Shown here: in pieces, positions 1 to 7,800 of the stretch
Layout of the letters: each line of letters starts with the position of its first letter
Numbering within the stretch: the first letter of the stretch is position 1
Origin: an uncultured Lysobacter sp.
Lineage (GTDB): Bacteria; Pseudomonadota; Gammaproteobacteria; Xanthomonadales; Xanthomonadaceae
Length of the DNA stretch: 14,077 nucleotides
Reading direction: 5' to 3'
Assembly (NCBI GenBank): GCA_946480055.1
Contig: CAMLID010000085.1
Span: 1-14,077 of the forward strand
Translations under genes and position numbers: made by a program
Notes under the pieces: generated by a model
The model's database searches: none
What the model was told of the DNA's origin: nothing
Seen by the model: the letters and a program-made list of their open reading frames with translations, nothing else

Positions 1-141
1 CGCGCGATCAGCGTGACCGAGCGCCAGCGCTACATCCTGCGCGTGCGCCGCATCGCCCAGGGCGTCGCCGAGGCCTACCACGCGCAGCGCGAGAAGCTCG
101 GCTTCCCGGGCCTGAAGCGCGACAAGCAGGAGGCCGCGTGA
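1..141 (+). CDS. glyQ: Glycyl-tRNA synthetase alpha subunit, C-terminal end (partial)
   Basis: The last 46 codons of an open frame enter from the left edge and end at TGA 139-141. The visible protein ([16 protein letters not shown]..., then [12 protein letters not shown]) matches my memory of the C-terminus of bacterial GlyQ. This is the catalytic subunit of the alpha2-beta2 class II enzyme that charges tRNA-Gly in the cytoplasm. The tail RDKQEAA is a short charged extension after the conserved LGFPG. The catalytic core lies outside the window and cannot be judged. The stop codon overlaps the glyS start by one base (TGATG), so the two subunits are almost certainly translationally coupled from one mRNA, as expected for subunits needed in equal amounts. 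Confidence 0.93.
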   Translation, partial: RAISVTERQRYILRVRRIAQGVAEAYHAQREKLGFPGLKRDKQEAA

Positions 142-2321
142 TGTCCCAGCAGACCCACATGCAGCCGCTGCTGATCGAACTGGGCACCGAAGAACTGCCG
201 GTCAAGGCCCTGCCCGGCCTGGCCCAGGCCTTCTTCGACGGCGTGATCGACGGGCTGGCCAAGCGCGGCATCGCCTTCGACCGCGACGGCGCCAAGCCGC
301 TGTACACGCCGCGCCGTCTGGCCGTGCTGCTCAAGGGCGTCGCCATCGAGCAGCCGGAACAGAAGTCCGAAGTGCTCGGCCCCTACCTCAACATCGCGCT
401 CGACGCCGACGGCCAGCCGACCAAGGCCCTGCAGGGCTTCGCCGCCAAGGCCGGCATCGACTGGACGCAGCTGGAGAAGACCAGCGACGCCAAGGGCGAA
501 CGTTTCGTGCACCGCTCGCTCAAGCCCGGCGCGCAGACCCGCGAGCTGTTGCAGGACGTGATCCGCGACGCGCTCGCCGCCATGCCCATCCCCAAGCCGA
601 TGCGCTGGGGCGACCACGACTACGCTTTCGCCCGGCCCGTGCATTGGCTGGTGGTGTTGCTGGGCAAGGACGTGGTCGACGCCGACATCCTCGGCGTGCG
701 CAGCGACCGCATGAGCCGCGGCCATCGCTTCATGCACGACAAGTCGGTGTGGTTCAGCACGCCGGACGATTACGTCGAATTCCTGCGCGGCGCCAAGGTT
801 TTGGTCGATCCGGACGAGCGTCGCGAGCGCATCGTCCTGGAAGTCCAGGCCGCCGCCAGCGCGGACGGCGGCAGCGCGCGCATCGACGACGGCATCCTGG
901 AAGAGGTCAACGGCCTGACCGAATGGCCCAAGGCGATCGCCTGCAGCTTCGAGGCCGAGTTCCTGGCCGTGCCGCAGGAAGCGCTGATCGCGACCATGGA
1001 AGCGAACCAGAAGTTCTTCCCGGTGCTGGACGCCAGCGGCAAGCTCAGCGAACGCTTCGTCGGCATCGCCAACATCGAAAGCCGCGACGAGTCGGAAGTC
1101 CGCAAGGGCTACGAACGCGTGATCCGCCCGCGCTTCGCCGACGCCAAGTTCTTCTTCGTCGAGGACATGAAGCAGGGCCTGGCCTCGATGAACGAGGGCC
1201 TGAAGACGGTCAAGTACCAGGACAAGCTGGGCACGCTGGCCGACAAGGTCGCGCGTGTGGCTGCGCTGGCCGAAGCCGTGGCCGAAGCCGCGGGCGTCGA
1301 TCCGCAACTCGCGCGGCGCACGGCGGAACTGTCCAAGGCCGACCTGCAATCGCGCCTGGTCAATGAATTCCCGGAACTGCAAGGCATCGCCGGCCGCTAC
1401 TACGCCGCGGTCGAGAACCAGCCTCTGGAACTGGCCGCCGCGCTCGACGAGGCCTACATGCCGCGTTTCGCCGGCGATGCGATCGCGCCGTCCAAGCTGG
1501 GTCAGGTGCTGGCGATCGCCGAGCGTTTGGACACGCTGGCCGGCGGTTTCGCTGCGGGCCTCAAGCCGACCGGCAACAAGGATGCGTTCGCATTGCGACG
1601 CAACGCGTTGGGACTCGCTCGGACGATGATCGAGACGGGGCTTGATCTCAACTTGAGAAGCTTGTTGGACTCCGCTCTGGATCAGGTGAGCTTCGCAAAG
1701 ACGCTGAAGGCCACCGACGATCGCCGAAAGGCAGCCGATGACGTCGCAAACGCAGGCGTGGAGGTGAAGAACCCGGCGCCAGTCGTGGGCGGTACGTCGC
1801 TCGCTGAAATTGACGAGCTGCAGGATTTCATCCTCGATCGTCTGCGCAGCTACTACGCCGACCAGAGTGTGCCGGCGCAGCAATTCAATTCCGTCGCGGA
1901 ACTGAAGACTGCCTCCCTGCTCGACTTCGACCGTCGCCTCAAAGCCATCGCCGAATTCGCCAAGCTGCCCGAAGCCGAGGCCCTGGCCGCGGCCAACAAG
2001 CGCATTCGCAACATCCTCAAGAAGGTCGAGGGCGAGCTGCCGACCGCTATCGACCCGGCGCTGTTCGCCGAGGACGCCGAACGCGAGTTGGCCGAGGTCG
2101 TGGATGCCGCGGTCGCCGATACCGATCCGCTGCTGGCGCAGCGCGATTACGTCGCCGTGCTCGGCCGGTTGGCGCGGTTGCGGCCGCAGGTCGATGCGTT
2201 CTTCACCCACGTGATGGTCAACGTCGACGACATGGCCGTGCGCAACAACCGCCTGGCCCTGCTTAAGCGCCTGTCGGACCGGTTGGGCAGCGTCGCGGCG
2301 ATCGAGCACCTGTCGATCTGA
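141..2321 (+). CDS. glyS: Glycyl-tRNA synthetase beta subunit
   Basis: This is the tRNA-binding beta subunit of the tetrameric glycyl-tRNA synthetase, a partner of the upstream GlyQ. The N-terminus carries the family signature [11 protein letters not shown] (residues 10-20). Further family blocks are [39 protein letters not shown] and NKDAFALRR (479-487). The C-terminal anticodon-binding part contains [22 protein letters not shown] and [17 protein letters not shown] 141 is preferred because it overlaps the glyQ stop (TGATG); an in-frame GTG at 138 would add one residue. The protein is 726 residues against 689 in E. coli. The surplus lies mainly at about residues 514-552, between [13 protein letters not shown] and [13 protein letters not shown]. 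The same stretch shifts to codons rare elsewhere here (GCA, CGA, AGA, TTG, CTT, GGA), suggesting local replacement or insertion. The frame stays open, so the gene appears intact. Confidence 0.97.
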   Translation: MSQQTHMQPLLIELGTEELPVKALPGLAQAFFDGVIDGLAKRGIAFDRDGAKPLYTPRRLAVLLKGVAIEQPEQKSEVLGPYLNIALDADGQPTKALQGFAAKAGIDWTQLEKTSDAKGERFVHRSLKPGAQTRELLQDVIRDALAAMPIPKPMRWGDHDYAFARPVHWLVVLLGKDVVDADILGVRSDRMSRGHRFMHDKSVWFSTPDDYVEFLRGAKVLVDPDERRERIVLEVQAAASADGGSARIDDGILEEVNGLTEWPKAIACSFEAEFLAVPQEALIATMEANQKFFPVLDASGKLSERFVGIANIESRDESEVRKGYERVIRPRFADAKFFFVEDMKQGLASMNEGLKTVKYQDKLGTLADKVARVAALAEAVAEAAGVDPQLARRTAELSKADLQSRLVNEFPELQGIAGRYYAAVENQPLELAAALDEAYMPRFAGDAIAPSKLGQVLAIAERLDTLAGGFAAGLKPTGNKDAFALRRNALGLARTMIETGLDLNLRSLLDSALDQVSFAKTLKATDDRRKAADDVANAGVEVKNPAPVVGGTSLAEIDELQDFILDRLRSYYADQSVPAQQFNSVAELKTASLLDFDRRLKAIAEFAKLPEAEALAAANKRIRNILKKVEGELPTAIDPALFAEDAERELAEVVDAAVADTDPLLAQRDYVAVLGRLARLRPQVDAFFTHVMVNVDDMAVRNNRLALLKRLSDRLGSVAAIEHLSI

Positions 2322-2337
2322 TCGGCGACGCTTAGAA

Positions 2338-2645
2338 GCAAATCCCCCCTATCTCCCTTTTCCAAAGGGGGGAAAGCGCTCCGCGGCCCTTTCTCAAAAA
2401 GGGGAAACGCTACGCGGCTCCTTCTCAAAGAAGGGAAGCTAGCCGCAGATGCCTCGCGACCCCTTCGTAAAGTAGGGAGGCCAGTCGCGTACGCTACGCG
2501 GCCAGCTTTGCAAAGGCGAAGCCAGCTTCTCTGCCCCTTTGGAAAAGGGGGCGGCGGGCGCGTAGCGCTCGCGGGGGATTTGTTGTTGCCGTTGCTTCGA
2601 TTCCGAGCAGCGAATCTCCCCTGCCCCTGTTGCGAAGAGGGGAAA
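2338..2645. repeat. Array of palindromic CCCTTT/AAAGGG hairpin modules
   Basis: At least seven short imperfect inverted repeats lie in a row after glyS. Their arms are CCCTTT/AAAGGG (2355-2369), CCCTTT/AAAGGG (2387-2403), CCTTC/GAAGG (2420-2434), a degenerate CCCT/AGGG (2461-2477), the palindrome CTTTGCAAAG (2506-2515), CCCCTTT/AAAGGGG (2534-2550) and CCCCT/AGGGG (2624-2642). Several spacers share the core GCTACGCGG or GCTCCGCGG. The block from GCAAATCCCCC (2338) is mirrored by GGGGGATTTG (2573-2582), giving inverted ends. A second head-like copy, GCGAATCTCCCC, starts at 2610. This resembles intergenic palindromic repeat families of Xanthomonadaceae. As RNA it would fold strongly and could protect or terminate the glyQS transcript, but no T-run follows any hairpin. 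It is not CRISPR: units vary and no constant repeat or unique spacers exist. Confidence 0.85.
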
Positions 2646-2772
2646 CCAAGCCACACCGGGAAGCGCAAAAAATCACTATCCGCATGCACATTGCATCACG
2701 AGCGCTTAACACGGCGCTCGATCGCCACATGCGCGCAAGCAATGCCCGCCTTCGTTGGTTATCCTCCCCCGC
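2646..2772. other. tamA upstream region, no clear signal
   Basis: About 125 bases separate the hairpin array from tamA. It is slightly less GC-rich than its surroundings, with an A-tract at 2667-2672 (CAAAAAATCACTATC). I find no convincing -35/-10 pair and no purine-rich Shine-Dalgarno before ATG 2773. TATCCT at 2760-2765 sits 7 bases before the ATG and could be the -10 of a leaderless transcript, but it lacks a recognisable -35. The tamA promoter is probably here, because the array separates it from glyS. Short frames in this stretch show no protein-like features. Confidence 0.4.
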
Positions 2773-4806
2773 ATGCCCCCTTTCCCCCGCCTCATCCTTG
2801 CTGCTGCCCTGGCCCTGAGTGCCTGCGGCGTGGCGCAGGCGGCGACCGTCACCACGGTCGAGATCCGCGGTCTGGACGAGACCATGACCCTCAACGTCCG
2901 CACCTCGCTGTCGCTGGTCGACGCGATCGGCAAGGACGTCTCGGGCCGGCGTCTGGGCTATCTGCTGCGCGAGGCCGAGAAGGAGACGCGCGAGGCGCTG
3001 GAACCGTTCGGCTACTACTCGCCGACGATCAAGGTCGAAGACACCCGCAGCGGCGGCAACGGCACGCGCAATGCCGCGGCCACGACCGGCGCTGCCGCGG
3101 CACCGGCCCAGGACGCGAACGCCGGCGTCGACGCGAACTCAGCGCCCGCAGATCCGAACCGCGCAGCACCGAACCGCGTGGACCCGACCAGCGCCGACGT
3201 GCCCAGCGAGGCCATCGCCCGTGCCGAACGCGCCGATGCCGCCGCGCAGGCAGCCGCGCCCGCGTCGTCCGACCCCAACGCCGCCACCCCGCGCTCCAAC
3301 GCCAAAGTCTCGGTGGTCATCACCGTCGACAAGGGCGAGCCGGTGCGGGTGCGCCGCTCCGACGTCGCCATCCTCGGCGCCGGTAGCGAGGACCGGTATC
3401 TCAAGGAAGACCTGGCCGCGTTCAAGCCGCAGCTCGGCAACGTCTTCGATCACGAGATCTACGAAGCCAGCAAGACCAAGATCACCCGCCGCCTAGCCGA
3501 GCGCGGTTACTTCGACGCCGATTTCACCTCGCGCCGGGTCGAGGTCACGCGCGCCGAGCGTGCCGCCGACATCGACCTGGTCTGGAGCAGCGGCGATCGC
3601 TACGACATGGGCCCGATCACCTTCGAGCAGACCCCTAAGCGGATCATCCGCGACAGCCTGCTCGACAAGCTGGTGTATTGGGAACAGGGCAGTTACTACC
3701 ACCAGGGCAAGCTCGACCGCTTTCGCGAATCGCTGGCGCGGCTGGACTACTTCGCCAGCATCGACATCCAGCCGCAGCCGGAGAACGCGGTCGACGGCGA
3801 AGTGCCGGTCAAGGTCACCCTGACTCCGGCCAAGCGCAGCATCTACACCGCCGGCGTCAGTTTCGGCACCGACAGCGGCGCCGGCGTGCGCATGGGCGTG
3901 GAGCGCCGCTACGTCAACGACCGCGGCCACAAGGCGCTGGCCCAGGTCGACTGGGCCGAGCAGCGCAAGACCGCGACCCTGCAGTACCGCATCCCCGCGT
4001 TCACCTGGCTGGACGGCTGGTACACCTTCAGCGCCCAGCTCGCCGACGAGCAGACCGACTACATCGACTCGCGCCGGATCGAGATCGTCGCCAGCCGCAG
4101 CGGCCAGATCAACCGGCGCTGGAATGCGACCGCCTCCATCCACGTCCTGCGCGAGCGCTGGGCCTATGCGATCGACGACGACGACGACGACAGCACGCCG
4201 GTCGACTACCGCATCGCCACCTTCACCTATCCCTCGCTGCGCGCCGAGTACGTCGACGCCGACGACCGCATCTACCCGCGCAAGGCCTTCGGCGCGACCG
4301 TCATGCTGCGCGGCGGCGTCGAAGGCGCCGGCTCCGACGCCAGCTTCGCCCAGGCCCACGCCAGCGCGCGCTGGTACCGCGGGCTGGGCGAGCGCAGCCG
4401 ACTGATCGCGCGCGGCGAGCTCGGCCACACTTTTACCGATGCGCTGATCGACATGCCGCCCAGCCTGCGTTTCTTCGCCGGCGGCGACCGCAGCATCCGC
4501 GGCTACGCCTGGCGCGAAGTCGGTCCGCGTATTCCCGGCAGCGACGGTAAGCAGTACGCGCTGGGCGCGAAGAACGTCGCCACCGGCAGCATCGAGTTCG
4601 AGCAGTACTTCAACGACAGCTGGGGCGCGGCGGTGTTCGTCGACAGCGGCAGCGCGTTCGACGGCACGCCCGACTGGCACACCGGCGTCGGCGTCGGCGT
4701 GCGCTGGCGATCGCCGGTCGGCCCGTTGCGCGTGGACATCGCGCGCGGCCTCAACGATCCCGATTCGGGTTTCCAGCTCTACCTCAACATCGGCGCCGAT
4801 CTCTAA
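2773..4806 (+). CDS. tamA: Translocation and assembly module outer-membrane protein TamA (Omp85 family)
   Basis: TamA is an Omp85-superfamily beta-barrel. With inner-membrane-anchored TamB it helps assemble autotransporters and other outer-membrane proteins, and has been linked to lipid traffic across the periplasm. ATG 2773 gives 677 residues with a signal peptide ending VAQA (cleavage near residue 22); TTG 2755 would add six residues. Three POTRA domains follow: POTRA1 from about residue 24, POTRA2 about 191-275, POTRA3 about 277-353 (from YDMGPITFEQ). The barrel runs from about 355 to the C-terminus. Diagnostic motifs are LRFFAGGDRSIRGY (about 565-578), GAVFVDSG and GVGVRWRSPVGPLRVD. The protein is about 100 residues longer than E. 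coli TamA. Most of the excess is an Ala/Asp/Asn/Pro-rich, probably disordered insert at about residues 92-177, inside POTRA1. A run of six Asp lies in a predicted barrel loop. tamB follows after 42 bases, the usual gene pair. Confidence 0.96.
   Translation: MPPFPRLILAAALALSACGVAQAATVTTVEIRGLDETMTLNVRTSLSLVDAIGKDVSGRRLGYLLREAEKETREALEPFGYYSPTIKVEDTRSGGNGTRNAAATTGAAAAPAQDANAGVDANSAPADPNRAAPNRVDPTSADVPSEAIARAERADAAAQAAAPASSDPNAATPRSNAKVSVVITVDKGEPVRVRRSDVAILGAGSEDRYLKEDLAAFKPQLGNVFDHEIYEASKTKITRRLAERGYFDADFTSRRVEVTRAERAADIDLVWSSGDRYDMGPITFEQTPKRIIRDSLLDKLVYWEQGSYYHQGKLDRFRESLARLDYFASIDIQPQPENAVDGEVPVKVTLTPAKRSIYTAGVSFGTDSGAGVRMGVERRYVNDRGHKALAQVDWAEQRKTATLQYRIPAFTWLDGWYTFSAQLADEQTDYIDSRRIEIVASRSGQINRRWNATASIHVLRERWAYAIDDDDDDSTPVDYRIATFTYPSLRAEYVDADDRIYPRKAFGATVMLRGGVEGAGSDASFAQAHASARWYRGLGERSRLIARGELGHTFTDALIDMPPSLRFFAGGDRSIRGYAWREVGPRIPGSDGKQYALGAKNVATGSIEFEQYFNDSWGAAVFVDSGSAFDGTPDWHTGVGVGVRWRSPVGPLRVDIARGLNDPDSGFQLYLNIGADL
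3046..3303 (+). other. Low-complexity insertion inside POTRA1 of TamA
   Basis: Between the POTRA1 strand GYYSPTIKVED and the strand KVSVVITVDKGEPV lie about 85 residues dominated by Ala, Asp, Asn, Pro and Thr (for example DANAGVDANSAPADPN, AAAQAAAPASSDPN). E. coli TamA has only a short Pro/Lys-rich turn at this place. The short near-repeated DPN and DANA words suggest growth by slippage or duplication of GC-rich codons. It is predicted to be an unstructured periplasmic loop projecting from POTRA1. The boundaries are approximate. Confidence 0.75.
4174..4191 (+). repeat. (GAC)6 microsatellite encoding Asp6 in TamA
   Basis: Six perfect tandem GAC codons encode six consecutive aspartates after the strand RERWAYAI and before STPVDYRI. 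The position between two predicted barrel strands indicates a loop. A perfect trinucleotide tract is a possible slippage site that would change loop length by whole residues without breaking the frame. Confidence 0.9.
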
Positions 4807-4848
4807 AGCGCCGCGCACCTGCGCCCCAGGACAAGACCGCACACGGAT

Positions 4849-7800
4849 ATGAGCGACACGCCTAAGACCGCCGTAGAACTGCTCGCCGAGCGCCGCCAGC
4901 GCCGACGCGCGGCCGCGCGCCGTTGGGCCTGGCGCAGCAGTTTCGTCGCCGGCGCGCTGACCCTGCTGATCGCGTTCGCCCTGTACTGGTTGCTGGCCAC
5001 GGTCGGCGGCCGTAACGTGCTGCTGAACCAGATCAAGGCGCGCCTGCCCGAGAACGCGACCTTCACCTGGCGCGACGCCGACGGCCCTGCGGCCGGTCCG
5101 CTGACCCTGCGCGGCGTGCACTTCGCCTACGAAGGCATCGATTTCCGCGCCGAGCGCGTCTACCTCGACACCTCGATCCGCCCGCTGCTGGGCCGCAAGC
5201 TGCGCCTGGACGCGCTGCAGGTCGAGGACGCCACCCTCGACGTGCCCAAGAGCAAGGAACCCTTCAAGTTCCCGAGCTGGCCCGAGGTGCTGCCCGACAT
5301 CGCGCCGCCGCTGTCGCTGCAGGCCGACGACGTGCGCGTGGACCGCATGAAGATCAGCCAGGCCGGCGAGCACATCATCGACATCCGCAAGCTGCGCGGC
5401 GGTCTGGATGCGCAAACCGGCAAGCTCAAGGTCGAGAAGCTCAACATCGACAGCGACCGCGCGTATATCACTCTGCACGGCGAATACGTGCCGCGCGACG
5501 ACTACCGCACCGACCTGGTCGCCACCGCGGTGCTGCCCGCGTCCGCCGGACGCACGCCGCCGCGGCTGGGCCTGGTCGCGAAGGGCGATCTGGCGCGCAT
5601 GGATGTCGCTGTGTCGGGCTACGCGCCCGGCCCGCTGCGCGCGAGCCTGACCCTGCGCGGCAAGGACGATCCGCGCTGGCAGTTGCGCGCCAAGGCCGAT
5701 GCGCTCGACATCGGCGTGCTGCTTTCGCCCGACGCCGCACCCAGCGAAACTCCGCTGGCGGCGCAGTTCGACATGCACGGCGTCGGCGGCGCGGCCGAAC
5801 TCAGCGGCAATTTCGCGCAAGGCGATCTGCGCGCCGAGATCCTGCCGTCGAAGGTCAAACTGGAAGAACAGGTGCTGGACGTGCAGCCGCTGGCGCTGCG
5901 CATCTTCGACGGCACCGCGACCCTGCGCGGCCACGCCGACTTCACCGACGCGCAGAACGGCCGCTTCAAGTTCGCGGTCAACGCGCGCGGCTTGCGCTGG
6001 GGCGGCAAGGCGCCGGCGCCGAGCGCGAAGACGCCGGTGCCGCCAGCGGCCGCCACCACGCCTGCTATCGTCGCCGACGCCGACCTCGGCTTTGCCGGCA
6101 CGGTCCAGGCCTGGGCCGCGATCGGCAAGGCGCGCATCGAGCGCGACAAACAGGTCGCGACCGTGCGCTTCGACGGCCGCGGCAACGACCAGCGCATGAC
6201 CCTCAATACCCTGCAGGCGCAGATGCCGACCGGTCGCCTCGACGGCAAGGGCGACGTGGCCTGGGCGCCGAAGCTGGGCTGGAACTTCAACGCGATTCTG
6301 GCCGGTTTCGACCCGGGTTACTTCGCGCCCGACTGGAAGGGCGCGGTCAACGGCAAACTGGTCACGCGCGGCGACACCCGCGCCGACGGCGGACTGGAGA
6401 TCGCGGTCGATGCCAGCCAACTCGGCGGCCGCCTGCGCGACCGTCCCTTGCAGGGCAGCGGCCGCTTCCTGATGCACGGCGCCGCGACCGGCAAGAGCGA
6501 CGACGCCTATGAAGGCGAAGTCGCGCTGTCGCTGGGCGGCAGCCGCATCGACGCCAAGGGCAAGCTTGCGCAGACGATGGACGTGGACGCCAGGTTCTCG
6601 CCGCTGCAGCTCAACGACCTGCTGCCCGACACCGCCGGCAGCCTGCGCGGCACGCTCAAGCTCACGGGCGCGCGCGATGCGCCCAACATCGACGCCGACC
6701 TCAGCGGCAGCGGCCTGAAGTACGGCGACTACCGCGCCGAGAGCCTGCTGGCGAAGGGCAAGCTGCCCTGGCGCGGCCGCGGCGGTGCGATCGAAGTGCG
6801 CGCCAGCGGTCTGGACATCGGCCTGCCGATGGACACCGTCGCGCTCGACGCGCGCGGCGCGGTCGAGTCGCTGCAACTGCAGGGCAACGCGCGCGGCGAA
6901 ATCGGCACGCTCGACCTGTCCGGCCATGCCGACAAGCGCGGCGCGGGCTGGCAGGGCGCGCTGGCGAGCTTGCAGCTGGCGCCGAGCAAGGGCGCGTCCT
7001 GGCGCCTGCAGCAAGCCGCGCAATTCCGTTGGGACGGCAAGAACGGCGCGCTCAGCAATGCCTGTCTCGCCTCCAGCGGCGGCGGCTCGCTGTGCGCGAG
7101 CGCGGATTGGCCGCGACGCGGGCTGGACGTGCAGGGCCAGGGCCTGCCGCTGACGCTGGCGCAACCGTATCTGCCCGAACGCTCCGACAAGCGGCCGTGG
7201 CTGCTGCGCGGCGAAATCGCTGTCGACGGCGAACTGCGTCCGGTCGGCAACGCCTGGCGCGGCCAGGCCACCGTGACCTCGGCCGGCGGCGGCATGAAGT
7301 TCAGCGAACGCTCGCGCCGCGAACCGGTGCGCTACAGCAACCTCAGTCTGCGTGCGACCTTCGATCCGCGCCGGATCGAAGCCGACCTGGGCGCGGTGCT
7401 CAACGACGACGGCCGCATCGACGCGCGCATCGCCACCGGCTGGGACGCGTATTCGCCGCTGGACGGCGAGGTCGCGATCAACACCGACGAACTGACCTGG
7501 GTCGAACTGTTCTCGCCCGACATCGTCGATCCCAAGGGCAAGCTCGACGGCCGCATCAGCCTGGGCGGCACGCGCGACGCGCCGCGTCTGGGCGGACAGG
7601 CGCGGCTGAGCGAATTCAGCACCGAACTACCGGCGCTGGCGATCGCCCTGCAGAACGGCGACGTGCGCCTGGACGCGCAGCCCGACGGCAGCGCGCGCAT
7701 CGTCGGCAGCGTGCGTTCTGGCGAAGGCACGCTCAACATCGACGGCACTCTGGGCTGGCAGGGCGACGACACCCCGCTGGTGTTGAGCCTGCGCGGCAAG

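Noticed and set aside
138..140. GTG start for glyS at 138
   Set aside because: It adds a single residue and moves the start away from the typical TGATG stop/start overlap; ATG 141 is the simpler choice.
75..2309. 744-codon open frame antisense to glyS
   Set aside because: It mirrors glyS across its whole length. The composition (His, Gln, Arg, Val heavy, no recognisable domain) is what the complement of GC-rich coding DNA yields. glyS is a certain gene.
2338..2645. CRISPR array
   Set aside because: The modules are degenerate palindromes with related spacers; there is no constant repeat with unique spacers and no cas gene.
2508..3386. Plus-strand frame beginning in the hairpin array
   Set aside because: It starts inside the palindromic repeats and continues as an out-of-frame reading of tamA; Arg/Gly-rich and not protein-like.
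3493..7164. 1223-codon open frame antisense to tamA and tamB
   Set aside because: It spans the end of one recognised gene and much of another. Its protein is a low-complexity mix of Ala, Arg, Gln, Val and Asp without domains. High GC makes stop codons rare in this antisense frame.
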